In this document: piece by piece, positions 25,395 to 33,779 of the stretch
How the letters are laid out: each line of letters opens with the position of its first letter
Position numbering within the stretch: the first letter of the stretch is position 1
Source: Aedoeadaptatus ivorii
Lineage (GTDB): Bacteria > Bacillota > Clostridia > Tissierellales > Peptoniphilaceae
Assembly: GCF_900638585.1 (NCBI RefSeq)
Contig: NZ_LR134523.1
Coordinates: 460,001 to 524,000, forward strand
DNA length: 64,000 bases
Direction of reading: 5' to 3'
Notes under the pieces: generated by a model
What the model saw: only the letters and a program-made list of their open reading frames with translations
Database searches by the model: none
Told to the model about the DNA's origin: nothing
Program-made: the position numbers and the translations under genes

Positions 25395-27467
25395 TTGTAT
25401 ACGTATCGATTGGACAATTTGGGGTGCGCGAACTGCGCCGCAAAAATCGAAGAGCGCGTCGGCGCATTGCCCGGCATTGATCGCGCGCGGCTGGATTTCA
25501 CCGCAAAGCGACTCGCCGTAGAAGGTCCGGACGCTGCCGATAAAGAACAGATACAGAGAATCTGTACGGCGGTCGAATCTGACATCGTCGTCCGCGAAGA
25601 AAAAGAGATCGACGAAACGGAGAACGAAGGCGAAGACCGAGCGGCGTTTCAAAAAGAGGCGATGTGCCTTCTGGGCATACTCCTCGCCGCCGTAGCAAAC
25701 ACCCTACTGGTGTCGGGAACTTTGCAGACCGTCCTCTATGGGGCGCTGCTTGTCATAGCGGGCTTTCCGATTTTTCGCCAGGCGCTTCGGGGCATTCGCA
25801 CCGGCGAGGTATTCGACGAAAACTTTCTGATGAGTATTGCCGCCATCGGCGCCTTTTATATCGGCGAGTACACCGAGGCATTGGGCGTATTGCTCTTTTA
25901 TCGACTGGGCGAGGCGTTGCAAGATCGCGCAGTGGATCGCGCGACGGCATCGGTGGAATCTCTGTTAAAGAACGACACGACCACGGCGCATTTGATCGCC
26001 GATGAAATCATAGAGGTCGACGCCGCCACCTTGCAGCCGGGAGATACGATCCTGTTGCGTGCCGGCGATACCCTGGCGGCGGACGGAAAGATCCGCAAGG
26101 GATCGGGACATATCTCCAATCAGCATATGACCGGAGAATCCGTACCCGTCGCGGTTTCCGAAGGAGACGAGGTGCTCGCCGGTGCCATCTCATTGGACGG
26201 CGCCCTCGAGATATCGGTGCTCCGCGCGGCGGGCGAATCTACCATGGCGCGGATCGAGTCTATGGTCTCCGATGCGCGGCTCAATAAGGGCAAAACCGAA
26301 CGCTGGATCACCCGATTCTCTCGCATATATACGCCGGTGGTGGTGTGTATCGCCCTCGCGGTCGCCTTGGGCGGGTCCCTCGTCTTCGGCGATTGGAATC
26401 TGTGGATCTACCGCGCCTGTGCCTTTTTGATCATCAGCTGTCCCTGTGCCTTGGTGCTTTCGGTGCCCCTTACGATGTTTGCGGGGATCGGGCGCGCCTC
26501 CCGCGAGGGGATCTTTGTAAAGGGATCGACGGCTTTAGAGGCCATTGCCGAAGCGGATGCCGTCGCCTTCGACAAGACCGGGACGCTCACCGACGGCAAG
26601 TTTTCTCTGGCACGCATCGACGCAATTTCAGGGGATAGAGACCGCATCTTATACCTCGCCGCCACGGCGGAACAGTACTCGAATCACCCCATCGCCCGGA
26701 GCATACTCGCGAATGCAAAGGCGAAGGGAACGCCGTCGGATGTCAAGGAAGTGCCGGGAAAGGGAGTTTTATGCACCATAGAGAATGCTTCCGTCGCCGT
26801 CGGCAATGAAGCGCTTATGGCGCTTGTGGGCATCGAAGATTTGCCCCCCTCTTCCGAAGAGACCTCGGTCTTCGTCGCCGAGGACAAGGCGCTTTTGGGC
26901 AGAATCGCCTTTACCGACACCATGAAAACGGGCGTCGCCGAGGCGATCCGCCATTTGAAGCGCACCCTTACCACCTATATCTTCTCCGGCGACAAACCGG
27001 CGATCGCCGAAGCGCTGGGCCGCGAATTGGGAATCGACGAGACCCGCGGCGGGTTTCTCCCCGACGAGAAGATTCGGGCGCTGGATGCAGTGCTCGCCCG
27101 GGGAAAGAAGGTCGTCTATGTGGGAGACGGGATCAACGACGCCCCGGTGCTCGCGCGAAGCGATGCGGGCATTGCCATGGGCACCGGCGGGAGCGATATG
27201 GCGATCGAAAGTGCCGACGTGGTTATTTTGGGCGACGATATCGGCAAACTTCCCTTCCTGTTTTCCCTGGCAAATCGTGCGAAGCGGGTGAGTTACGGTA
27301 ATATCGCATTTGCCCTCGCCGTAAAGCTTTTGGTCGTCGTCTTGAGCATAGCGGGCATCGGTAACTTGTGGCTTGCGGTCTTTGCCGACGTCGGCGTTTC
27401 GCTGATCTGCGTGTTTATCGCCATGACGCTGTTGGCCTATAAACCTTCCGAAACGAGTGTGGTATAA
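25395..27467 (+). CDS. Heavy-metal-exporting P1B-type ATPase (Cd/Zn/Co/Pb type)
   Basis: A 690-residue membrane ATPase. I use the TTG at 25395, five bases after GGAGGGAGG; the in-frame ATG at 25371 has no site. The N-terminal heavy-metal domain has C11-A-N-C14. Then come membrane helices, the phosphatase loop HMTGES, the SCPCALVLSVP metal-channel motif, DKTGTLTDG with the phosphorylated Asp, and GDGINDAPVLA. The CPC motif together with a CadA/ZntA-like layout suggests export of Zn2+, Cd2+ or Pb2+. An ArsR-type operator overlaps its promoter region, pointing to metal-induced expression. Confidence 0.9.
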   Translation: MYTYRLDNLGCANCAAKIEERVGALPGIDRARLDFTAKRLAVEGPDAADKEQIQRICTAVESDIVVREEKEIDETENEGEDRAAFQKEAMCLLGILLAAVANTLLVSGTLQTVLYGALLVIAGFPIFRQALRGIRTGEVFDENFLMSIAAIGAFYIGEYTEALGVLLFYRLGEALQDRAVDRATASVESLLKNDTTTAHLIADEIIEVDAATLQPGDTILLRAGDTLAADGKIRKGSGHISNQHMTGESVPVAVSEGDEVLAGAISLDGALEISVLRAAGESTMARIESMVSDARLNKGKTERWITRFSRIYTPVVVCIALAVALGGSLVFGDWNLWIYRACAFLIISCPCALVLSVPLTMFAGIGRASREGIFVKGSTALEAIAEADAVAFDKTGTLTDGKFSLARIDAISGDRDRILYLAATAEQYSNHPIARSILANAKAKGTPSDVKEVPGKGVLCTIENASVAVGNEALMALVGIEDLPPSSEETSVFVAEDKALLGRIAFTDTMKTGVAEAIRHLKRTLTTYIFSGDKPAIAEALGRELGIDETRGGFLPDEKIRALDAVLARGKKVVYVGDGINDAPVLARSDAGIAMGTGGSDMAIESADVVILGDDIGKLPFLFSLANRAKRVSYGNIAFALAVKLLVVVLSIAGIGNLWLAVFADVGVSLICVFIAMTLLAYKPSETSVV

Positions 27468-27468
27468 T
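27460..27468 (+). promoter_or_regulatory. Extended -10 promoter of the TPR gene
   Basis: TGGTATAAT overlaps the TAA stop of the ATPase gene and lies six bases before GGGAGG, leaving a leader of only about a dozen bases. Confidence 0.5.
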
Positions 27469-27485
27469 ATTTTCGGGAGGCGTAT

Positions 27486-27488
27486 ATG
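27486..27488 (+). other. Start codon of the TPR gene, set by GGGAGG at 27475-27480
   Basis: GGGAGG is five bases before this ATG. The predicted transcription start falls at or just before this ribosome binding site. Confidence 0.5.
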
Positions 27489-28379
27489 TCCGGAAAGTGG
27501 AAGAACTATCAGATTTTGGGGAGAGATTTTCTCGAGCGAGGAGACCGCAAGCGTGCCCTGAAATCTTTAGAAAAATCGATGATTTTTGCACCCGATGACA
27601 AAGCATTGGCAGAGACCTTATTTTCCGTCGCCGACCTGTATTGGCAGGCGGGAAACGAGGATCGCGCCATTGCTTTTTTCCGTGAGATTACAAAACTCGG
27701 GGATTACCCCGGGGCGCATTACGGCATGGGGGTGCTCTATAGCGAAAAAGGCGAGATTCGCCGCGCCATTTCCTGTTTTCAAAAAGCGGTGGCGTCCTAT
27801 CCCTTTTACGAGAGTGCCTATTACGAAATGGCGCTCTTGTACGATCGATTGGGGTATAAAGACGTGGCGCTGGAGCTCTTTTACCAATGTGCGACGCTGG
27901 TGCCCGAAAACGGCATCGTCCGAAGCGACATCGCCTCGATCTACGAAGAGCGGGGCGCATACAAGAAGGCGTTGGGCTATGCCAAACGGGCGGTGGAGCT
28001 CTCGCCGACTTACGCCCGGGGCTATTACAATCTCGGCGTCATTTACCAAAAGACGGGGAGAGATAAGAAGGCGATGACGGCGTATCGCGACGCGCTGGAT
28101 TTGGACCCGGACTACGCCCCGACGTATTTGAATATGTCGGCGATCTTTCTGAAAAACGAGCGGCCGACAGACGCCGTATATATTTTGACGCGGGGGATAC
28201 GCAGAAACTTACACAGCGTCAATCTCTACTACAACCGCGCCTGTAGCTTTATGCGCCTGGGCAAGCGAACCACCGCCCTGGCCGATCTGAAGCGCGCCAT
28301 CGCCATCGACGGCGACGCGCGCATGTGGGCGTCGAGAGATGAAGATTTACAAGACATCGTCCGGGAGGTGGACAGTTGA
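27486..28379 (+). CDS. Tetratricopeptide-repeat protein
   Basis: A 297-residue soluble protein made almost entirely of 34-residue TPR units. Repeats recognised by their G/A/Y spacing include FSVADLYWQAGNEDRAIAFF, YEMALLYDRLGYKDVALELF, IASIYEERGAYKKALGYA, YNLGVIYQKTGRDKKAM and YLNMSAIFLKNERPTDAV. No signal peptide or catalytic domain is seen, so it is probably a protein-binding scaffold. Its stop overlaps the map start (TTGA), so the two are translationally coupled. Confidence 0.88.
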   Translation: MSGKWKNYQILGRDFLERGDRKRALKSLEKSMIFAPDDKALAETLFSVADLYWQAGNEDRAIAFFREITKLGDYPGAHYGMGVLYSEKGEIRRAISCFQKAVASYPFYESAYYEMALLYDRLGYKDVALELFYQCATLVPENGIVRSDIASIYEERGAYKKALGYAKRAVELSPTYARGYYNLGVIYQKTGRDKKAMTAYRDALDLDPDYAPTYLNMSAIFLKNERPTDAVYILTRGIRRNLHSVNLYYNRACSFMRLGKRTTALADLKRAIAIDGDARMWASRDEDLQDIVREVDS

Positions 28380-29128
28380 TAATCATAAAGACCGAACACG
28401 AAATCGAAAAAATGCAGAAGGCGGCGGATCTCTTGATCGCCGTACACAAGGCGCTTCGGGAAAAAATCGTACCCGGCGTCACCACCATGGAACTCGACCG
28501 CTTCGTCGAAAAATTTATCACAGATCGCGGCGGCCATCCCGAACAAAAGGGCTATCAGGGCTATCCGTATAGCATTTGCGCGTCGGTAAACGACGAAATC
28601 TGCCACGGCTTTCCCACGGACACGCCGCTTCGGGAAGGGGATTTGCTCACCGTAGATATGGTGGTCAATATCGGCGGCTATTTGGCGGATTCCGCGTGGA
28701 GCTATGCAGTGGGCGAAGTCTCGGAAGAGACGAAGAAGCTAATGGATGTCACCAAAGAATGCCTGTATCGGGGCATCGAGAAAGTACGTCCCGGCGCCCG
28801 ATTGGGAGACATCGGCAACGCCATTCAGAGCCACGCCGAGGCCAACGGGTTTTCGGTGGTACGCGATTTCGTCGGCCACGGCATCGGAAAAAATATGCAC
28901 GAAGATCCCCAAGTGCTCCACTACGGCAAGCCCGACCGCGGCCTGCGCTTGCAGGAAGGCATGGTTTTTACCATAGAGCCCATGATCAACGCGGGGGATT
29001 GGCCCATCCGCATGGACAAAAACGGTTGGACCGCGAGGACTAAAGACGGTTCTCTGTCCTGCCAGTACGAACATACCCTGGCGGTGACTCGAGACGGGGT
29101 CGTCGTCCTGACCGAACAAGGAGAATAA
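28376..29128 (+). CDS. map: Methionine aminopeptidase, type I
   Basis: A 250-residue metalloenzyme that removes N-terminal Met from new proteins. It begins at TTG (28376) with CGGGAGGTGG five bases upstream and overlaps the TPR gene stop. Landmarks: EIEKMQKAADLL, CASVNDEICHGFP, LTVDMVVNIGGYLADSA (first metal Asp), DFVGHGIGKNMHEDP (metal His), VFTIEPMIN (metal Glu) and the final E in VVLTEQGE. No N-terminal SecC zinc extension is present. Confidence 0.95.
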   Translation: MIIIKTEHEIEKMQKAADLLIAVHKALREKIVPGVTTMELDRFVEKFITDRGGHPEQKGYQGYPYSICASVNDEICHGFPTDTPLREGDLLTVDMVVNIGGYLADSAWSYAVGEVSEETKKLMDVTKECLYRGIEKVRPGARLGDIGNAIQSHAEANGFSVVRDFVGHGIGKNMHEDPQVLHYGKPDRGLRLQEGMVFTIEPMINAGDWPIRMDKNGWTARTKDGSLSCQYEHTLAVTRDGVVVLTEQGE

Positions 29129-29129
29129 T

Positions 29130-29735
29130 ATGCTCAAACAAATCGAAGCGCCCCGCGCGGGCGATCTCATGGCGCGCCTTACGACCGATAAGGGCGATAT
29201 CGAGATTCGCCTCTTTCCCGAAGCGGCCCCCAAAGCGGTGGAAAACTTTACGGAACTGATCCGAAGAGGCTATTACGATGGCGTGATCTTTCACCGCGTC
29301 ATCCCCGATTTTATGATTCAGGGGGGAGATCCCACCGGAAGCGGCCGCGGCGGCGAAAGCATTTGGGGCGATTCGTTTGAGGACGAGTTCGACCCCGCCT
29401 ATCGCAATCTGACCGGGGCGCTCAGCATGGCGAATGCCGGGCCCGATACCAACGGCAGCCAATTCTTTATCGTACACGGCCAAAAGCTGGGCGAAGACAT
29501 CCTCTCTCAAATGCGCGACGCGGGGGACGCCTACGGCTATACCCAAGACGTCATCGACGCCTACGAGAAAAAGGGCGGCGCCTTCTGGCTCGACGGCAAA
29601 CACACCGTATTCGGCCAGATCTATGCCGGCGCCGACGTGGTGGATGCCATCGCCCGCGCGCCCAGAAACTCCATGGATCGCCCCGAGGAAGACATCGCCA
29701 TTCGAAGTGCGGCGGTCTATACCTTCGAAGGATAA
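29130..29735 (+). CDS. Peptidyl-prolyl cis-trans isomerase, cyclophilin type
   Basis: A 201-residue cytoplasmic cyclophilin. The catalytic region is visible: VIFHRVIPDFMIQGGDPTG with the active-site Arg, then MANAGPDTNGSQFFIV, and KHTVFGQIYAGADVVDAI near the C-terminus. There is a 27-residue insertion between HGQKLGEDI and HTVFG relative to the smallest bacterial forms, as common in Clostridia. It follows map by one base. It accelerates proline isomerisation in folding proteins. Confidence 0.94.
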   Translation: MLKQIEAPRAGDLMARLTTDKGDIEIRLFPEAAPKAVENFTELIRRGYYDGVIFHRVIPDFMIQGGDPTGSGRGGESIWGDSFEDEFDPAYRNLTGALSMANAGPDTNGSQFFIVHGQKLGEDILSQMRDAGDAYGYTQDVIDAYEKKGGAFWLDGKHTVFGQIYAGADVVDAIARAPRNSMDRPEEDIAIRSAAVYTFEG

Positions 29736-29739
29736 TCTC

Positions 29740-29762
29740 AAAAGCGCTGCGGCGCTTTTTTT
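29740..29762 (+). terminator. Terminator after cyclophilin gene
   Basis: AAAAGCGC and GCGCTTTT pair around TGCG and end in a run of T. Confidence 0.85.
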
Positions 29763-29846
29763 GTGCGAATTTTGATCTGTCCGTAATATTTCTTCTGGCT
29801 GCGCGTATTTACCGAAGAGACGCCGAGGAGAAGAAAGGACAGATAC

Positions 29847-30785
29847 ATGGAATATACAGACCAACAGATAAAAAGAGATAGCGGCGAAAAAATGCCGCCG
29901 CGGAAAACGACGCGACTGCTTCCGGTGGCGCTCCTTCTGTTTCTGCTCATGCAAGCATGGCTGATCGTCGGATTCGGCGCATTGGACTGGCTCGACGGAT
30001 TGGGGCCCCTTCACTGCAAATATGTCTACGTGTGGGACCGGGCGGAGAAAGTGGCGATATACGATCGCAAAAGCGATGTGCGCGTCTCGCCCGCTTCCTT
30101 GACGAAGATGATAACCGTCTACACCGCCCTGGATATGGGGATCGACAAGGATGCTGTGGTGCAGGTGGACCGGGCGGTGTACGACGATATGTTTGTAAAA
30201 AACGCCAGCATGGCGGGGTTTGCCCCCGGCGAAGCCTTACACGCCCGCGATCTCCTCTACGGCGCGCTCCTCGCATCGGGCGGCGAGGCGACGGGGAGTT
30301 TGGCGAAATATATCTGCAACGACGAGAGCGCCTTCTGCGCGGAGATGAACCGTCGAATCGCCGATTTCGGGATTCGAAACACGCATTTTACCAATGTCGG
30401 CGGTTTCGACGAAGCGGGGCAATATTCCACAGCAAAGGACATGGCGATGTTCCTCGATAAGGCGCTGGTCAACGGCGACTTTCGGACGATCTTTACCAAA
30501 AAACGCTATCTTTCTTTTTCCACGGCGGATCACCCCAAGGGCGTCGCCTTCGAATCCACCGTACTCGGCAAAGACCGGCGGTGGAAGAAAGAGTGCGGCA
30601 CCCTATTGGGCGGCAAGAGCGGCACCACCATCGACGCCGGAGAATGTTGGGCGAGTTTGTGTGAAAAAGGCGGCAAGGAGTATATCGTCGTCGTCATGGG
30701 CGCGCCGTTAAAGGACGTGTCGAACAAGACCGATCGACCGCTCGAGGACACGATGAAAATTATGGCGTCCATAGACCTTAAGTAG
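29847..30785 (+). CDS. D-alanyl-D-alanine carboxypeptidase-like serine hydrolase (S11 family)
   Basis: A 312-residue envelope protein with an N-terminal membrane anchor (about 24-42) and an outside penicillin-binding fold. The nucleophile motif is S84-L-T-K87; the third motif is K257-S-G (LLGGKSGTT). The middle motif, normally SxN, reads S144-G-G146 in LLASGGEATGSLA. That Asn is a catalytic residue in most PBP5-like enzymes, so activity may differ. NVGGFDEAGQYSTAKDMA matches the conserved region after the second motif. The protein would trim peptidoglycan peptides. The start is set by AGGA eight bases upstream. Confidence 0.85.
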   Translation: MEYTDQQIKRDSGEKMPPRKTTRLLPVALLLFLLMQAWLIVGFGALDWLDGLGPLHCKYVYVWDRAEKVAIYDRKSDVRVSPASLTKMITVYTALDMGIDKDAVVQVDRAVYDDMFVKNASMAGFAPGEALHARDLLYGALLASGGEATGSLAKYICNDESAFCAEMNRRIADFGIRNTHFTNVGGFDEAGQYSTAKDMAMFLDKALVNGDFRTIFTKKRYLSFSTADHPKGVAFESTVLGKDRRWKKECGTLLGGKSGTTIDAGECWASLCEKGGKEYIVVVMGAPLKDVSNKTDRPLEDTMKIMASIDLK

Positions 30786-30802
30786 CAGAGAAAAACCGCC
30801 GA

Positions 30803-30830
30803 ATCCGCATCCCGTGGGATGCGGATTTTT
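30803..30830 (+). terminator. Terminator after the carboxypeptidase-like gene
   Basis: ATCCGCATCC pairs with GGATGCGGAT around CGTG and is followed by TTTT. Confidence 0.88.
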
Positions 30831-30872
30831 GTGTGCCAAAAAACGAATCCTCTTAAATTTCACGCCACGGCC

Positions 30873-30901
30873 TTGACAAAAGTACGGGGAAAATATATAC
30901 T
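30873..30901 (+). promoter_or_regulatory. Promoter of the zinc-uptake operon
   Basis: TTGACA and TATACT are separated by 17 bases. The leader to the first gene is about 130 nt; apart from the adjacent box I see no known structure in it. Confidence 0.78.
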
Positions 30902-30903
30902 AC

Positions 30904-30918
30904 CAATAACCATTATCA
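30904..30918 (+). promoter_or_regulatory. Candidate Fur-family (Zur/Fur) box
   Basis: CAATAAC-C-ATTATCA resembles the 7-1-7 Fur-family box TGATAATNATTATCA, matching all of the right arm and four of seven bases of the left arm. It starts three bases after the -10, where a Zn-loaded repressor would block the zinc operon. Confidence 0.5.
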
Positions 30919-31038
30919 TTACATAGATACATGGGAACGCTATTGCAATCTCGGGGAAAGCGCGAAATATGTGGCGCATTTCTCCGCCGACCATTTGTAG
31001 AGCAAATCGCCGAAGGAAAAACACGAAAGGAGAGCGGA

Positions 31039-31716
31039 ATGAAAAAGTTCGCATGGATTTTAAGTTTAGTATTGTGCATGGGCCTCTTCAGCGGCTGCGG
31101 AAACAAGGCATCAGACGACGGGGGCAATTCGAATACATCGGCGGCTGTCGAGGAAAAAGAGAAGGCACCCGCCGAGACGGCGAAACCGGAGAATGAAGAG
31201 GAAGTAGAGGCGGTATCGCTCTCGGATTGGGAATCGCTGCACCCCGAATGGAAGAGCATCACCGCTTTTTACAAGGAAAGCTATGTATCGAAAGCCGCCG
31301 ACAAGCTGGGCAAAAAAGAAGATAAAAGCGGGCCGGATCTCTTAGAAGAACACGCGGCAGGCGCCCACAGCGAAATCGCGAGCATCACATTTTCCGGCGA
31401 TACGTTGACATTGAAAGACGATGCCGACCGAGAATTGGCAAAGAGCAAATACCGCTACATAAAGACCCTCGGAAAGGGCGTCGAACACGGCGAGTTTGCC
31501 GTCTTTGAAGCGGAAGAAGAGGTGCCCGAACAATTTAAATACTTGGCATTGATGGAGCCCCACGGCGGCGAAGGAGACATCACCCACTTCCACGCGCGCT
31601 ACGCCAAGGCGATCGATGCCCCGGAATTGGAAGACGGAGATTGGTGGCCCGTGTTTGTAGATCCCGATTCCACACAAGATCAGGTCATCCACGAAATCCT
31701 GGGCGAAGAGGAATAA
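31039..31716 (+). CDS. ZinT-like zinc-binding lipoprotein
   Basis: A 225-residue lipoprotein. The start at 31039 has AGGAGAG upstream and begins a signal peptide with lipobox LFSGC (Cys20). After an acidic linker, LSDWESLHPEWKSITAFY begins a ZinT/YodA-type lipocalin-like domain, and the C-terminus has THFHARYA and WWPVFVDPD, matching the ZinT motif with metal-binding histidines. In streptococci this domain is fused to the zinc-binding protein AdcA; here it is a separate gene directly before the ZnuA-like gene. It probably scavenges Zn2+ outside the membrane. Confidence 0.78.
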   Translation: MKKFAWILSLVLCMGLFSGCGNKASDDGGNSNTSAAVEEKEKAPAETAKPENEEEVEAVSLSDWESLHPEWKSITAFYKESYVSKAADKLGKKEDKSGPDLLEEHAAGAHSEIASITFSGDTLTLKDDADRELAKSKYRYIKTLGKGVEHGEFAVFEAEEEVPEQFKYLALMEPHGGEGDITHFHARYAKAIDAPELEDGDWWPVFVDPDSTQDQVIHEILGEEE

Positions 31717-31791
31717 ATGTATACCAAACGAAACCGGCCCGAGAAGCATCTTGGGCCTTCGCCTTGTGCCGATGCAAAAAGAAAGAGGCGC

Positions 31792-33111
31792 ATGCGAAAA
31801 CCATGGCTTCTGCTGATTGTGCTAAGCGCTTTGTGCACCGGACTTTTCGGCTGTGGTCGCATACAAGAGGAAGAGACGACCGATAAGCCCGTGGTCTACG
31901 CATCGTTTTTTCCCATTTACGATTTGGTACGGCAGGTGGCGGGAGATACGGTGGAGCTGAAGTCGTTTATGCCGTCCTCTGCCGATCCGCATCTGTGGGA
32001 GCCTTCGGCAAAGGATTTGCGGGCGCTTTCCCGCGCGGATATATTGTTTATCAACGGCGCCAATATGGAGCCGTGGGAAGACAAAATACGCGAGAGTCTT
32101 CCTGACGTACGCGTGGTCAATCTAGCGGCCAAGGTCGATCTCATCTCTTATAAAGGCGCCGCCGATTTGGGAGATTTTCAGTATATGGCGAGGATGCGAG
32201 GCAAAGCAAAAGAGCGATATAAATTCGAGTTCGGTCATACCCACGAAGACGCCATGCGGGTCTGTTTTTTGAAAGGCGATAAACGAACAGACGAAGAAAA
32301 ACGGATTGAAAAGGCAAAAAAATACATGATGGATCCGGGAGAACGCGTGGCCCAAGAAGAGACCATTCCCGTCGAAGCCGGGAAGGTCTACGCCCTGGAG
32401 ATGGGGCACCAAAGCGGGAGAGTCTATTTTACTTTGCCGACAGACGGGGACTGGTATGTGATCTCGGACCGGATTTCTGAGGATATCCTGTCCTATGAAA
32501 TTCAAAAAGGCGATCAAAAGATGCCGGTAGAAGACATCGTGACCCATTCGACTTCTATGAAAGATAAGATTACCTACGACCCCCACGCATGGCTGTCGGT
32601 CCCCAATGGAAAGGCCTATCTGACGACCATACGGGACAATCTGATCGAGCTGTATCCGGAACACAAAAAAGCATACGAAAAGGCGGCCTTTCGGGCACAG
32701 GACGCCTTGGCTGCGCTCCACGCACGCTATGTGGAAAAGTTCAAAACCATAAAAAAGTCCGATCGAGAATTCGTGGTTACCCATTACGCGTGGGAATACC
32801 TCGCCCAGGACTACGGCCTCAAGCAGTTTCCCCTGCAAAATCTGGTTTCTCAGGAATCGCCGGGTCTCGAGACCATTAAGCGGGCGATTCGATATGCCCG
32901 AGAACAGAAGATTCGGACGATTTTTTACGAAGACTATATGCCGCCGAAGGTCGCAGAAATTATAACCGAAGAGGTGGACGGCGAGGCCGTGCCCCTTCGG
33001 AGCATGGAGTACGTAAAGGGCGCAGATAATGAAGCGCCGGGCGCCTACACGAGGATTATGGAAGAAAATCTCGAGGCGCTGTACCGATCGATGGAAGGAG
33101 GGCGATCGTGA
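31792..33111 (+). CDS. ZnuA/AdcA-like zinc ABC transporter substrate-binding lipoprotein with large insertion
   Basis: A 439-residue lipoprotein, counted from Met at 31792, where the signal peptide begins (lipobox LFGC, Cys21). The frame extends to an ATG at 31717 with AGAGGA upstream, which would add 25 residues before the signal. Cluster A-I binding residues are ASFFPIYDLV, SSADPHLWEPSAKD (His67), YDPHAWLSV (His265), VVTHYAWEYLAQDYGL and FYEDYMPPK. Residues about 121-260 are an insertion in the place of the usual short His-rich loop. It carries GHTHED and a beta-rich GKVYALEMGHQSGRVYF segment. GTGA overlaps the ATPase start. Confidence 0.85.
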   Translation: MRKPWLLLIVLSALCTGLFGCGRIQEEETTDKPVVYASFFPIYDLVRQVAGDTVELKSFMPSSADPHLWEPSAKDLRALSRADILFINGANMEPWEDKIRESLPDVRVVNLAAKVDLISYKGAADLGDFQYMARMRGKAKERYKFEFGHTHEDAMRVCFLKGDKRTDEEKRIEKAKKYMMDPGERVAQEETIPVEAGKVYALEMGHQSGRVYFTLPTDGDWYVISDRISEDILSYEIQKGDQKMPVEDIVTHSTSMKDKITYDPHAWLSVPNGKAYLTTIRDNLIELYPEHKKAYEKAAFRAQDALAALHARYVEKFKTIKKSDREFVVTHYAWEYLAQDYGLKQFPLQNLVSQESPGLETIKRAIRYAREQKIRTIFYEDYMPPKVAEIITEEVDGEAVPLRSMEYVKGADNEAPGAYTRIMEENLEALYRSMEGGRS

Positions 33112-33779
33112 GCCTAATCGAAATGCAAGGTGTGTCTTTCGCCTATGCCGACGAAGACATTATCAAAGACGCCGATTTTCGGGCAAAAAGCGGAGAGATT
33201 GTCGCGATATGCGGCGAAAACGGATCCGGAAAGAGCACATTTCTCAAACTCCTCCTGGGAGAGCTGCGTCCCCGAAAGGGGCGCGTCTGTATCGAGGGCA
33301 TAGAAAGTGCAAAGATCCGCGACTTTCGCAATATCGGCTATGTGCCCCAAGTACAGAACTTTAACGACATCGGATTTCCCGTCAGCGTGCGGGAGCTGGT
33401 CGCTCTGAATTTGTATCACAGTTTCGGGTGGTTAAAGACGATCAAACGAGAACAATATGTGCGAGCGGAGGAGACATTGCAAGAACTCGGGATGGCGCGC
33501 TATCGGCACACGCCGTTTTCTGCCCTTTCGGGCGGTTTTAAGCAGCGCGCGATGATTGCCCGCGCTTTGATTAACGACCCGTCGGTGTTGATTCTCGACG
33601 AGCCGACGGCGGGGGTGGACAAGGAGAGCAAGGAAAGTTTTCTCGAATTGATAAATACCATGGGCCGCACAAAGCAGAAGACGGTCTTGATCGTCACCCA
33701 CGAAATGGAATTGATCAAAAGAGCGCTGCGCCCCGACATCATCTATGCGATGGAAGAAGGGAGACTCGTGCGATGCTAG
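33108..33779 (+). CDS. znuC: Zinc/metal ABC transporter ATPase (ZnuC-like)
   Basis: A 223-residue ATPase with GTG start overlapping the previous stop and GGAGGG upstream. Walker A GENGSGKST (about 35-43), the Q-loop YVPQVQNFND, signature SALSGGFKQR (LSGGxxQR), Walker B VLILDEPTAG and switch His in VTHEME are all present. It powers Zn2+ uptake with the adjacent permease. Its stop overlaps the permease start by seven bases. Confidence 0.9.
   Translation: MSLIEMQGVSFAYADEDIIKDADFRAKSGEIVAICGENGSGKSTFLKLLLGELRPRKGRVCIEGIESAKIRDFRNIGYVPQVQNFNDIGFPVSVRELVALNLYHSFGWLKTIKREQYVRAEETLQELGMARYRHTPFSALSGGFKQRAMIARALINDPSVLILDEPTAGVDKESKESFLELINTMGRTKQKTVLIVTHEMELIKRALRPDIIYAMEEGRLVRC

Noticed and set aside
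31717-31791. N-terminal extension of the ZnuA-like protein
   Set aside because: Starting at 31717 would place 25 polar/basic residues before the lipoprotein signal peptide; kept only as an alternative start because AGAGGA lies upstream.
32122-32838. Open frame antisense to the ZnuA-like insertion, considered as an explanation for the insertion
   Set aside because: The sense frame is continuous through the insertion with normal codon use and the flanking ligands line up; the antisense frame has no site or motif.
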